Shown piece after piece: positions 31,990-43,985 of a stretch of DNA of 64,000 bases; within the stretch, counting starts at the first letter, position 1; each line of letters starts with the position of its first letter. The DNA is from Toxorhynchites rutilus septentrionalis (taxonomy: Eukaryota > Arthropoda > Insecta > Diptera > Culicidae). The stretch lies in assembly GCF_029784135.1 (NCBI RefSeq), contig NC_073745.1, positions 77,557,569 to 77,621,568 on the forward strand, read 5' to 3'. Both the position numbers and the translations under genes were made by a program. Under the pieces are notes generated by a model. The model had not been told where the DNA came from, ran no database searches, and saw only the letters and a program-made list of their open reading frames with translations.

Positions 31990-33553
31990 ATGCGTTACGT
32001 TTAATGCGATACGCCGAGCTGGAGAAGACTGTTAAGAGGGCTTGTAGACGGGACAAGAGAGCCTGAACCAACTCCCTAGCTGAAGAGGGGGAAACCGCCG
32101 CCGCCAATGGTGATATCCGCCTGTTGTACGACATTTCTCGCCGCGCTTAATGATGTTAGGATAGATACGAAGATGCCGCTAAATGACAGAACTGGTCAGT
32201 TACTGACAGACCCTACAGACCAGCTTAAACGATGGCCTGAACACTTTGAGTAACTCTCAACTAACCAAGACAACCAGCAGCGCTTAGCACCTGTAGTTCG
32301 TCGCATTAATCGCGTAAACTCCGATGCGCCATCGCTGTCCGGTGGAATGGATGCACGGCATTTTGGATGAGGTACTAGTTGAAGCTATTGACAGGGGACC
32401 AAACAGAGGATTGCCTAGGAATCCTCTAAGAATGGAGCACTTAACGACCTGGATTAAGCCGACAACATTATTTTGCTCTCCCGACGTCGAAGTGATATGC
32501 AGAGCAAGCTAGACGACCTCTCCGAGAGCTTTCAAGCAGCAGGTCTCGCAGTAAATGTCGCCAAAACTAAATCCATGGTAGTGAACACTGATAATACCTC
32601 TAGCTTCACAGTAGCGGGACAAAGAATTGAACATGTGGAAACGTTCCAATATCTTGGGAGCCAAACAACGCCGGATGGTGGTACCAAGACCGATATAGCC
32701 ACACGGATCAAAAATGCCAGGACTGCCTTTACAGGTCTACGAAATACCTGACGCTCAAACCAGATCACTCTACATACAAAAATCCGAATCTTTGATTCCA
32801 ACGTTAAATCCGTACTGCTGTACGCCTGCGAAACGTGGTGCGTCTCGCCGGAGACAACTCCAGGTTTTCGTTAATCGTTGCCTGCGATATATAATTCGAG
32901 CATGATGGCCTCACAACTGGATATCCAATGAACTACATTGTCGATGTCATCAGCGCCCAGAAATTCGCGAACGTAAGTGGAAGTGGATCGGACACACCTT
33001 GAGGAGAGGAGCAAACGAGATCTGCAGAGAGGCCCTTCGACTGGAATCCACAAGGACAGCACAGAAGAGGCAGACCCAGAGGCTCGTAGCGGCGTAGCCT
33101 TACCAATGACATCCAAACTGTTGATGCCAATCTTATCTGGCGGAAAATGAAATCCATGGCAGATGACCGTCGACAGTGGAGACTTCTGATATCGTCCCTT
33201 TGTTTTGCCCAACATTTTGTCTTAGTTTTACAGTGACTCGTTGGGCACAAAGATGCCATTGTGTTCCTCGGCGCTTTTCAGGACAGAAGATCCAACAATA
33301 GACTTGGTTCTATAGAAGGTCCCAGTAGCTCATGAGCTATTGATTCAGAGACGAGAGACGTCTAAGCGATTCGGAACTACCCGATCCTATTATCTAGCCC
33401 CAATTGAAGACATTGCACCACCATCTCGAGTCAAGAGAATTAGACTACCTGCAAATTATTGGATGCACGGGAAGGAAACCGCAAGGACCATGCGAAGAAG
33501 TGTTCAGATCGTATCACTTACGACGTCGACACCATAACAACAACAACAATACT
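31990..33553 (+). pseudogene. RTE-like LINE with the RT core deleted
   Basis: Broken frames give RYAELEKTVKRACRRDKRA (31995) and LLYDISRRA (about 32120), the linker before the RT. Next come SRRRSDMQSKLDDLSESFQA with AGLAVNVAKTKSMVVNT (32476-32590), VETFQYLGSQTTPDGGTKTD, KIRIFDSNVKSVLLYACETW (32780), and in another frame IRERKWKWIGHTLRRGANEI (32960). This is an RTE/BovB-like ORF2 C-terminus, though clade assignment is tentative. The palm motifs expected between about 32300 and 32470 are deleted. Stops interrupt at 32750 and elsewhere. The 3' end is (AAC)n at 33536-33553. Confidence 0.83.
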
Positions 33554-34354
33554 GAATCGTCGCCGTGAGACCCAAAAATCTTTTAGACAAAACCGCAAGT
33601 AGTAGTATGTGACGTCACATTCAGGTTTAAAGGAAGAAAACTTATATAGCATATTCAGATTATTCCAAATTGAGAGAGTACACTCTGTTGATTGTTTATA
33701 TAATTAGAATAGTTTAAAACTCTTCACGGTGTTCTGAAATCACTTCGTTTTACTATTCCTGCTTTCTCCGAACACGAAAGGTGTCTTCATGCCTCCCTCA
33801 ATGCGAGGTTAGATCTAAAACAGTTGACCCTGTGGCAGTGTGAACCTCGTTGTTTTGGTTCATGATTATTCCCGAATCATAAGTTAATTACAGCTAACAA
33901 CATAACATTGATAAGTGTGAGTGTTAATGTACATTGTTCTTGTTTTCGATCCTGCAGATCCTAGTTTCCACTGAGCAGTAGGCAGAGGGTTGTAGCATGT
34001 TGAAGCGAAGACTTCTTGCAAGTGCGCGAAAACTCAAGATCGGTCGTAAATACAAGATGAAGGCATACATCGAAGCTGGTATCGCAATAGCTCATAGAAA
34101 AGAGAATCAACATTTTGGGGTGGTCAGCACAGTCTTCTGTTCCCGGCCCAATAAAACATATGTGATCTATTTTTAAAATTAAACTTCAAAAACATAATCT
34201 AAAAAGCAATAAGTAATCACGACAAGTCAAAACATTGTAACTGAGTGGGTTGAATCAAACCAGAATCGACTGCTAAGCTGGCTGAATGTAGGTCCCGTCG
34301 ATGTCAAGCTGTCATTGAATCTAAAGTTAATAAAATTGTTAATTGATTTATTAA
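33554..34354. other. No recognisable gene
   Basis: About 800 bp. It holds a 14-bp perfect palindrome ATGTGACGTCACAT (33607-33620) containing a CRE-type TGACGTCA. A 59-codon frame from the ATG at 33997 (MLKRRLLASARKLKIGRKYK...) is open but matches nothing I know. Confidence 0.45.
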
Positions 34355-35080
34355 CAACTAGCTGACCCGGCAAACTTCGTCCCGCCCAAAATTTATATGT
34401 ATGGGAGCCCCCCTTTAGAGAGGGGGAGGAGTGTCGAACTACCATAGAAACGTTTATCGATCCCTAAAACCTCCATATGCTAAATTTGGTTCCGTTTGCT
34501 TGATTAGTTCTCGAGTTAAGCAGAAATGTGTGTTTCATTTCTATTACAGCAACCCCTCGCCCCACTTAGAGAGGTGGGAGGAGTGTTGAAACAGCTTAGA
34601 AATGTTTCTTGCCCTTTAAAACCTCCACATGTCAAATCTGGTTCCGTTTGCTTGATTAGTTCTTGAATTATGCAGAATTGTATGCTTCATTTGTATGGTT
34701 CCTCAGAGAGAGGAGAGGAGCGTCTATTCACCATAGAAACGTTTCGTGTCCCCTAAAACCATCGCATGCTGAATTTGGATCCATTTGCTTGATTAGTTTT
34801 CGAGCTATGTAGAAATTTGTCTTTCATTTATATGGCAGCTCCTCCTTAGAGTGGAGGAGGAGTATCTAAACATAGAAACATTTATTGTACCCTAAAACGT
34901 CCATATGCCTAATTTGTTTTCATTTGCTTGATTAATTCTCGAGTAATCGAGAAAATTGTGTTTCATTTGTATGGCAGACCAACCTTAGAGAGGGAGGGGG
35001 GAGTGTTGAACCACCGTAAAATCATTGAACCCTGAAACCTCTACAGCGAAATTCATTTGCTTGATTAATAAAATTTCTAT
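34355..35080 (+). repeat. Tandem array of about 140-bp units
   Basis: Five diverged units, anchored on TTTGCTTGATTA at about 34498, 34650, 34787, 34926 and 35059 (spacings 152, 137, 139, 133). Each contains an AGAGAGGGRGGAGKAGTGT block, CATAGAAACGTTT, CCCTAAAACCTCCATATGC and TGTGTTTCATTTGTATGG. The first unit is preceded by CTAGCTGACCCGGCAAACTT. The array is non-coding; the glycine- and proline-rich frames across it are artefacts. Confidence 0.9.
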
Positions 35081-35153
35081 ACTTATCTTGAAAATGCAGA
35101 AAAGCTGTGTATTGTGAAAAGCAGATATAAATGCTGTTTTAAAAAAAATTAAT

Positions 35154-35251
35154 GTGTCCACGTGAACATTATACATACCCCCTCCACTCTCGTGGATATT
35201 TTCGTAGCCACCCATAATGTTGTCCACGTGGTATGTGGACACCCCCTAACA
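35154..35251 (+). repeat. GTCCACGTGGAC repeat, copy 2
   Basis: GTGTCCACGTGAACATTATA at the left and TGTCCACGTGGTATGTGGAC at the right, with a C-rich centre containing TCGTGGATA. It lies head-to-head with copy 3, separated by about 20 bp. Confidence 0.75.
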
Positions 35252-35270
35252 GATGGATAGTTTAAGGGAT

Positions 35271-35383
35271 TGTCCACATACCACGTGGACAGAAAAAGCA
35301 TGATTTCAGACACCCCCTCCCCCTCCGTGGGCAAGCGTGGACATTCCTTATACCCCTCCTCCTGTTGTCCACGTGGACATTCC
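35271..35383 (-). repeat. GTCCACGTGGAC repeat, copy 3 (inverted)
   Basis: Reverse complement of copy 1 (801-919) over its length: TGTCCACATACCACGTGGAC at the left, CAAGCGTGGACATTCC in the middle, and TTGTCCACGTGGACAT at the right. With copy 2 it forms a palindrome around AGATGGATAGTTTAAGGG. Confidence 0.8.
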
Positions 35384-37285
35384 TCCGGTTTTGAGGAAAA
35401 AATCAAGAAATTCTATTTTTTCGCTCACTTCAAGTTTATTTCTATTTTCTATCCCATATGTTTATTGATAAAAATTATAGCTTTACCAATGGTAACGATA
35501 TGTCTTGAAATCTTCGATTTTTTTTCAACATTGTCCGGGAGCTCATTATTTTCTTCCGAATTCCATTTACGTTATCTCCATATACATTTTAAAATATCGA
35601 TTGTGAGCTTATTCTCGAGTAGTTTTATTAAAGCTGGCAGGCTGTTTGAGTTTTCAAAAAATCGGACAATGAAATCAAGCACTTCGTTTGAAAACAGAAT
35701 TTTCTCGTCTAAACATCAATGTCTTTCGCTTTTACAGGTTCGGTAGTGCCTGATGGCTATAATGAACCTAGTAAAAACAAAACATCTGCAGTATCATCGT
35801 GATCGATGATACCGTTGACATACAACCCTCAATTGTTAAATCATACTAAATATTGTCCTGAAAAATTCGTGCCGATTCTAAGGACATACATCTTTTCGAT
35901 CATAGATGCACCTTTTTTTCCTGAATATTTCAGCATCCTTCATGCAACTTGAGAATTCCATCCTCTCAGAACTCATTCACTTGCTGAGATGTTTTTTAAA
36001 TCAACATTCTTGTAAATGGTTTGCCCTTTATAATTCGCTACAAATATATATTTTCGTCGCGTTTATGAAACGAATCGCAGTCCCTTCAAGTGTTTTTCGG
36101 TAAAATAAAATCTTATTCCGGAATCCGCATAAACGCATAAACCTATAAAAAATCATAATTTCGTAACTTTACTATTTTAAAAAAATCAAGAAACTTTAAA
36201 AAAAATGTTTTAAACAGCATTTTTTCTTCAAATTTCCGCCATTTTATCAAAAAACACGTTTTTGACTTGTCCGAGGTTCATAGTGGCATCTTTACTGATT
36301 TAAAATCTGTTCGATTTGTTTGTTTCAGAGAACCGGAAGTGCTGGAATCTTGTACGCCATGGCACAACTTTTTTTTTTAACCCCCTCACTTGATCAGCTT
36401 CTAATTATGGATATTTTTTTCCGTTCAATTTTTGTTTTATTGTTGAAAGAAAAATAAACAAAAAGTGAAATAATGGATGGTAAAAATATTCTTTGTTTTA
36501 CTTTTTCGGAGCTCGAACAAACGTCCAAAATTCGTGTCTCTATCCCCCTTAATCTGATCGAGTCAAATCCTATCGGATTGTACAAATTTTGCAACCTTGA
36601 AATGCAGAATGCAAAAGTTTATTTCGTTCGGATTGCGATATGTCAAATCCGATCGGGTTCCGTAATAAGGATTAATATGTAGTCCATGCATTGTTTCATG
36701 TTTGTATGTTACATGCATGTTTTTCGTGATGTTTCGTTTCTGTGATTTCGGTGATTTTCGACATCTGTAGTGAATCTACTAATTCATGTGCATGAAAGAT
36801 TAATCTTTTCTTTTAATTAATCAGCAGTAGCAGCATGAACTTTCCAGATAACTCAAAAGAAGCGTATTACAAAAATTACCAGACATCAATGAAGAACAAC
36901 ATCATTGCAAGAAATATATCTCCAGAGATACGGCCCGTACAAACCAAACAGTTTTGTCATCAAGAGCAAAAGCTGAATTCAACCCGCACTTAAGTCGTGA
37001 TTTTTAATACTACAAAAAATCCAACATTTTTTGTGTTATTGGGTGTCTTTATCCTGGCGGATTTAATGGCCATGTTCATGTGCGTTACCTTCAGGATATA
37101 CGTTTCAGTCATATGAAAGAATATGGATGTTTGACCGAGCAGCACTCTCAGGCAGTTCAGTATTTTTATTGATGGATACTGAGTACTCAGGGCGGACGTG
37201 AAGTTCAAAAAATCGTGTAAATACAAAACAGATCTCATTCAATTTTGACTTCTAACTTGAATGTTTTACTTTATAAAATATTTAA
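35384..37285. other. AT-rich block without recognisable genes
   Basis: About 1.9 kb. The frame 35270-35746 continues out of the repeat and shows no motif. A 52-codon frame (ATG at 36835) is unrecognised. The stretch 36120-36470 is A/T-homopolymer rich, resembling degraded transposon interior. Confidence 0.4.
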
Positions 37286-37380
37286 CGTGTCCACGTGGAC
37301 ATTATCAACACCCCCTCCCCCCTCACCGTGGACAAGCTGTCCCCCCTAAAGTTGTCCACGTGTTATGTGGATAGCCCCTA
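37286..37380 (+). repeat. GTCCACGTGGAC repeat, copy 4
   Basis: GTGTCCACGTGGACATTATC, then CCGTGGACAAGCTGTCC, then TTGTCCACGTGTTATGTGGA. It abuts a pogo-like element half at 37381. Confidence 0.75.
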
Positions 37381-37534
37381 ACGATTTCTGTATTGGTAAA
37401 ACATAGTTTTTATGCTGTAACATGTTTTTTCATCTTTGCCCTCATTGTTAGTCCTTTATTGCGTTACCCGCGATTTTCGTCATTCGCGGTGAGCTTGCCC
37501 AACTACCCCGCGGATAATCGGGGTTCTACTGTAC
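37381..37534 (+). mobile_element. pogo-like MITE, right half
   Basis: It aligns with 63510-63664: TTCTGTATTGGTAAAACATA, ACCCGCGATTTTCGTCATTC, and the terminus CCGCGGATAATCGGGGTTCT-ACTG. The left terminal repeat is missing; the sequence beyond is the GTCCACGTGGAC repeat. Confidence 0.75.
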
Positions 37535-40500
37535 TGCCATTTTTAGAACACTGACTTCTTGGAACATGTGGTAATGTTGATGAATAATAAATTGAAATCG
37601 TGAAACAAATACCATACACTTGTTCAATTGGAACTTTCTTCAAAATACACCACGGAGAAAATTCTAATTTTCGATTTTCATTTCAATTTTCAAATAATAG
37701 CTGCTATTGTTTTGAACATAATTGTGTATGAAAACAAAATATGAAGAGCCTAGTAGATCTGGACGATCATAATGAGCGGCAGGTGGCCCAAAAATAAGCA
37801 CAATGACGGAGAGCTTCGGGGTACTGATGATAACTGAAAGCAACAGTTGATCAGAGATGCGAAAGCTATGCTTCCAATTGAATGTCTTGTAGAATTGATT
37901 GCTGTTCATGACGGAAGAACGAACACAAACGCAAAACACAACTTGACAGTCTCTCAAGCCAAGCTTTGTTTTATCTGAAAAGTAAAAATAAAATCATCTT
38001 TCATGTGTTTGTAGATTATGGTACAAACTGAAACTATTTCAATGGTATCCTAAACTCCACACTCAGCTTTGATTGAATATTGATTATTGATTAGATTATT
38101 TTCACTCATTTTCGCAAGCATTCAACTGGAGAGCGAACTTCTAAGTTTCACTCAAATCGGTGCTGAATAGGACCATAAAACAAACCATCGCACGAAAGAA
38201 AACAATTCAACAACGGGATAGTAATAACAAATATTTTTTTCTATAAATGACCGAGAGTGAAACAACACAATCAAAATGTGTATTACGGAACATCCTATTC
38301 GAAGTTTTCCGCTCTGCTCTCCCGCTTCAATCAAAATAACCTAAATACAGTATTTATACCCATCCCCACCCGAAACGCTCGCAATATCAGTTCCATCTAT
38401 TCTGAATTTATTAAAAATTCCAATTTTTGTCTTCCCTGCTGCCGAAAAGGAATGGTGAAACACACGGCTGCCCCCTGGCAAGGAACAATTACCCACACCA
38501 CTTCGCTGAAAGTCCTGTCATTTCGATACGCTCCGGCTGAAATAATCGCTCTCCTTCTCTTTCTCACCAGGAAAATCTCCTTCTCATGGATTCATGGTTC
38601 ACCATTGGCGAATGTTTCACTCTCCAAACAGCCTCCGAGCAGGGCAAATAGCTGAATCCCTAGCCTATGGTAAACAATGCCACCAGCAATTGCACTTCTC
38701 GCCGATAAAACCACCATCAATCATCCGATGGAGCAGAGAAAATGTCCGGAAGTTGGTCGAAAGGCGGAACAAACGGGTTGCTTCCCAACTCCCAGCCTCT
38801 CCCCTATGCAAACCTTCGCCACTGATCCAGGAAAATCAAACTAAAGCACGTACAGCAAACCGAGATTCATTTTCCCTTGCAAACGCTGTCACCATTAATC
38901 GCGACCGGTCAGAGGAAGACCCTCATCTCCAAACAATTGTTAACATGGGATACCCGCAAGCTTGTATACCCATGCTAAGTTTAATTGATAAGACAACGTT
39001 AATAGATTGCCCCCCAAATGCATGGCCAAAGTGCGAGAAATGAACATGTATCTGTGTGGGTACGAATACAGATGCTTACGGGTAGTGAAGGAAACTGTAA
39101 GCAGATGAGATCTCCCCACGTACGGCGGCTCGGGTAGGCTGATGAGAGTCCTCGAGAAGTTATTGAACCACGGTTATTGAAAAACAATATGCAGACAACG
39201 GACAACCGAGAAGGCTCATCCCTTGAGGGGCTGCTATTGTAATAGGCCCCATCTTCTCCAACAGATAAAGGTTAACGAATCGAGGTCAAGGTAGCACGAA
39301 GCACATTTTACCACACGGCTTTTCGCAGTATTATTTATTTGTATACAAAATGAAAGTGAGCGCTACATCTGACAGCCAGCAAAAGCTGTCATCAAGGATA
39401 ACACTAAAGTGCCATTTTTACACTTACACTAATTGATCACGTATTTCCCGTGCCAACAGCTGGTGATTAATGCTCCAATTATGCTGGTGACTCTCCTACT
39501 GGCTATGTTCATTACCACTCACTAGGCTGAAACTATCAATATGTACGTATACTCCATGGGGATTCACTTTGGTTGTTCAACTTTTTTGCTCTCGCTCTCT
39601 TACATCAGTGGAAAATTTTCCTCGGTACACTCGGACCGTTTTTTCACTGCTCTGACACAAGCACACCTTTTCGTTGCACAAACCGACCAATTCATGCGAA
39701 CACAATTATGTTCAATTCTCCTAAACCCAAATGCATAGATTCTCGCATCTGAAGCTGAATAACAAAAAAAAACACTAGCTAATTTTCTTATCCCACATCC
39801 ACTGAACACTCACTAGGGCAAATCTCTCCGCGTCATGGGTTACACAGATATGCATATCTCCCAACAAATCCGCTGAAATCCATTACGGTTTCAATGTTTT
39901 TCTAGCAGCATCACGTACCACCGTTTCCTATCGTTCTGGACCTGCTACAGCAAATCCGTACCATCCAGCCGTCCGGTGCTATGGGTATGTATGCTATATG
40001 CAGAAGATTCAACACTGCTCTGCACGTGGCAATCCGGGAAGGTTCTCGGATGGAGACGCGACAACCACACGCGGGTGAACAGGGTAATCCAGGAAAGAAT
40101 CCCCAAAAAAACGCACTCGTTTCGCGCTGCACGGGTATCGCACACAGGAGTTCTGAACCAAGTCTCGGCTGGGACTAATCGAGGAATGGTTCGCTCTCAG
40201 CAGTGACAGCCGTTGTCCTCTGATTGTCGTACATCAAGCACAAATTTTTTCCCCCGAAATGAAATCTCGCGCTCTCGAGATGGAGCAGCATCCTCCCATA
40301 TCCCATCGCACTGGCTCTTCTATCTCTCTTTCTCCCGCGCGAGTACAGGGGATGAAAAGCTTCAAGCAGCCCAGTATGATGGCAACCCCAGCATCCCCAG
40401 CATCCCCGTGAATGATTGAGAAAATGAGTAACTGGGAGCGAATTTTTCAGGCGAATTCGGGGCGCGTCACGCACGCGCTCCGTCAATCCCAGGAAGACCA

Positions 40501-41495
40501 AGATCTATGGGACCGTGAGTCGTGAGACTTCACCGTTTCGCATCTCATCGGTCATGTTGTTTTGCTTGTACTCTCACATAAACATGAGGATTTATCCACC
40601 GAACATATGATAACACTCACGCTTTCCCCTTGCGTGAATCTCTCTTCCTGGCCTAGTCCCTGGATAGTCCCTCTCTCTTCCATTCGGGATTGTTTTAATA
40701 TTTCATTCATCGATAGCGACCATGATTTCTCCCGGGACATATTAGTGAGCTGTAATTTGATGAAAAGTCAGAAGAAAGTCAATTACAGAATTCGCGAAAA
40801 CAAATTGCCCTCCGTTGTTCATTGACCCCGTGGATGATTGTACGGAAAGTTGGCTAAGCTGACGTGACTTTCGTAGTTGAAATACAAAACGGTCTTGTTG
40901 GCGAGGGAATCATTGTATGATGCAATAGAATCTCGTTCGAATTAGCTAATGAAAATTTAATTTCATTCATTTGGAACATATCATCGCCAAGCTTTGGAAA
41001 GAGCATATTTGAGAAAATTTAACATTGTGACTAAAAAATCTTAACTTTCACGCAAATCGCTGTTTTTTCATGGAAATGCGACTTCATTTTGAGCAATAAT
41101 GCGGGTAATGTCGAAGACATATCTGGAGAGACGTAGGACTAAATAGTTAATTATGTAGCTTCTTATTCACATGTCAGTGATGTAATGTAAGCAAAATATA
41201 TGCCTACACTGAGCGGCGCAAACCATTCTAATAGAATTTTCTAATTAACTCTCAGCCTCAGCATTAATATGTACTGTTGATTGCTCGATGTCTAGAGCTA
41301 CACTGAAACTCTGAACTCATTGCATGTCCAAGTAGTTTCCCAGTATCTCCTAGCAAAACTTCCCAAAAACATTCCCAATGGAATTATTCACAAAACTACT
41401 ACCTTCCGCTGAACGGCAGCAGAAAATCCGATGTCTATTTTGTTGTGTTGGTGACAGCTACAGTGATAGGCATAAAAAAGCTCACCTTGCACATT
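37535..41495. other. Low-repeat intergenic block
   Basis: About 4 kb without recognised coding sequence. Frames such as 38257-38655, 38594-39043 and 40175-40501 overlap others and show no family motif. No repeat shared with other parts of the window was noticed. It could be host intergenic or intron sequence. Confidence 0.5.
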
Positions 41496-41745
41496 TAAAA
41501 ACTTTTCTCAACTGCATAAAATTGTATTCTTATTCTTATCTTACCGATAGAACACAGATTGTGCGCTTCAGGGAAAAAAACCTCTAGTCCAGTGAATGTC
41601 GCATCCGGAGTTCCACAGGGATCTCATTTAGGCCCCCTACTATTCTTATTGTTTGTAAATTGTGTATCGATTGTACTAACCAATCTCAACGTTCTAATTT
41701 ATGCTGATGATATGAAATTGGACATGGAAGTTGTGTGGCATATAA
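41496..41745 (+). pseudogene. Jockey LINE reverse transcriptase, palm fragment
   Basis: YSYLTDRTQIVRFR is followed, after a one-base shift in an A run (41573-41580), by TSSPVNVASGVPQGSHLGPL, LFLLFVNCVSIVLTNLNVLI and YADDMKLDMEV. This contains the RT GVPQGSxLGPLLF motif and the catalytic YADD. The frame leaves Jockey sequence at about 41745, and the rest of the RT resumes at 42774. Confidence 0.9.
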
Positions 41746-42773
41746 TCAGAAATGTCTGTAGGAATGTCCACTGAACTCAAGTCGACATACATATATGTTA
41801 AATTTGGAGGGGTTTCAATCATTTCAATCCTCGTAATCGTTGACCACAGGTCTAGGTATCTTTCTGTCAGACCGGTCAAATCCATTAGCCGACACGGTTC
41901 GCTCCTACGCAGTATACAGTCATCCAGGAAAGGAACGGTAGTCTTACCCTCAATGACGGTGAAGATCAAGTACCAAAACGACACGTATCATGTAAAAGAT
42001 TTCCTCTTGGCGTAACAATGGAGAAACTGTCGTTCCTACCCAGCAATCCCATCAGTCTTCGCCAGAATTAATTGAGACAGCTGAAACTGAACCATTGCAA
42101 AATTGGAAGCCTCTCATCTGCGTGACATAGATGATAAAACCACAATGTAATTAATGCAATTTGCTGAAACGAAAAATAAAGAGTTGAAGTAAATAAGCAT
42201 TTCTTTCGTAAATAATTCCAATGTTTCCAATCTCGAGATAACTGCTTACTTTCCACTGTTTAACGAAAATTACTGCTAAAAAAAGTGTATAATTTCATCT
42301 TAGTCGAGTTGTTTTTGTTTCGATTATTGGAAGTGACAGTTCAGCGCAGTGTGAAGTATTTGATACCCAGGGCAAGTGTTGCCAAATACCATTAGAGAAA
42401 ACACACGCATGGAAAAAAGACCCATCTCAGTTTGATAGGTTTTGATGACTCATGTACGCTAGCTATTTTGACGAACATCTCCGATGTGTAAGTTTCGTAT
42501 AAGAAACAGAATTATATGCATTTTAGGAATAATCAAAAAATCTTTTAAAATCAAAGAGATTGGATCACCTTTTTATTGTGAGGAAGGGAGATGTGTGGGC
42601 TGAATATGGAACAGTGTAGCATGGACTGACTTGAGGCGAAATAGGGCTAGGGAGTTCGATTAGTGCGTGTGTGTAATCTCTACACGGGATAATCATTAAC
42701 TGCGAGAATAACCATTACTCACCCTCTTTTCTCTTCGGACCTTCGTTCAGGTAAGCCGTGTTACAGCGTTGGG
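41746..42773 (+). pseudogene. Gypsy-like integrase fragment plus putative LTR within Jockey
   Basis: The + frame 41752-42015 contains ILVIVDHRSRYLSVRPVKSI, resembling the start of a Ty3/gypsy integrase core (...YILVIVDHxSRYL...). It then runs to MTVKIKYQNDTYHVKDFLLA, which I cannot place precisely. The last roughly 180 bp (42594-42773) start TGTGGGCTGAATATG and end CGTGTTACA, the TG...CA form of an LTR, and lie directly against resumed Jockey sequence. The integrase call is moderate and the LTR call is inference, since no second LTR is present. Confidence 0.5.
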
Positions 42774-43262
42774 GGATTTGCATCAATAGCAAGAAGCTCA
42801 CAGAACTAACTAAGCGTTGTGATCTCGAACTCTTCCAACAGGAAAATGATATTTTCTATGAATGGTGCGTAAAAAGTCTTCTGGATATTGATGTTAAAAA
42901 GTGTAATATTATAACGTATACTCGAAAACATGAGACTTATAACTTCGTATGTTCTTTAGGTCTAGAAACTGTAGAGAGATGTGTAAAAATTAGAGACTTA
43001 GGTATGATTCTCGATTCAAAACTCACTTTTGTCGAGCACTGCAACGCGATGACCAATAAGGCAAATAGTATGCTCGGATTATACTAAATTTTACTAAAAT
43101 TTATTAAAAAAAAATCTATCATGAGAGATCATCGTAAAATACACCGCATTAGTTATATAGAACTAATTTTAATGATTATTTCTTAGTTAGTTTTTTTATG
43201 AATCATTATGTAAGTAAGTAATTGTAGTCTACTATCGTTTGACGAAATGAATAAATAAATAA
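42774..43262 (+). pseudogene. Jockey LINE RT fragment and 3' tail
   Basis: The frame ending at 43087 reads DIFYEWCVKSLLDIDVKKCN, IITYTRKHETYNFVCSLGLE, TVERCVKIRDLGMILDSKLT and FVEHCNAMTNKANSMLG, the segment following YADD in Jockey-type RTs. The C-terminal portion is then deleted, and a 3' untranslated end with GAAATGAATAAATAAATAAG follows. The same element family as 41496-41745 is likely. Confidence 0.87.
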
Positions 43263-43573
43263 GTATACTAACTATTTCTCTTTCAATTAACAAGCCTTTT
43301 TTGTTAGATTTTGTTCACTTCCTTACGTGACTTCTTTAAAGTGTGAAAATATGCGATGATAAAAATAAAAGCCGACCCTCAAAAAATAATAATAAAATCA
43401 TTCAAACCCTGTTGTAACCCCTCCTTTCAGCATGTTATAACAGCTAAGGCTGTGCGATATTATTTACAACTTTTCAGTGGTTCAGTTGACGCGATATAAA
43501 CAAAGTGTTTTTACGTTGGCCCATAAAAGTCGATTGTTGTTGTCTACAATTTTCAGTTTTCTACCAAATCAAA
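43263..43573. other. Probable Tc1-like element 5' end
   Basis: About 300 bp upstream of the Tc1 start. It should hold the left terminal repeat, but no matching right repeat was found, so no boundary is assigned. Confidence 0.4.
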
Positions 43574-43985
43574 ATGGGTAGGAAGAAAATCAGCATGCAT
43601 GTCTGAAATCTTGTTGTTCAGGATCATTTGCAGCAGATTTCACATCGGAAGATTGCAGAAAAAACGGAAAAGCCCGAGAGCACTCCGTGAAATTGTGCAC
43701 AAGGACAAAGCTTACTGTTCAGTTCTGATAGATCTGGAAGAGGCCGTCGTCGGAAGACCGATAGCCGAACGGGCCAACGAATCATCGGAAGAAATCTCCA
43801 AAAGTATCAGTCAAAGTCATTCAGAAGAACCTCTCGTTGGCGTATTGGCTAGAACCATACACCGCAAACTAGCTAAGCATGAACTCAAGAGCAGATTCAC
43901 AAGAAAAATCCGTTTATCAAACAAGAAAAATAAACTGAAATGGTTGGAATTTGCCCAGAAGCAAAGGACTTTTGGAAGAAAAAAA
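43574..43985 (+). pseudogene. Tc1-like transposase, N-terminal half
   Basis: ATG at 43574 (MGRKKISMHV, stop), then QDHLQQISHRKIAEKT, REIVHKDKAYCSV, GRGRRKTDS, and in the third frame VLARTIHRKLAKHELKSRFT with KNKLKWLEFAQKQRTFG. This is the paired-type DNA-binding region and linker of a Tc1-like transposase. At least two frameshifts and one early stop are present. The gene is split by a 1.2-kb repeat at 43986 and resumes at 45178. Confidence 0.85.

Noticed and set aside
33997..34176. 59-codon basic ORF
   Set aside because: Open and with an ATG, but no match, no neighbours and no repeat copies; kept only as a note.
34985..35406. Frames containing STYHVDN/STWYVDN-like peptides
   Set aside because: They are translations of the GTCCACGTGGAC repeats and of the tandem array.
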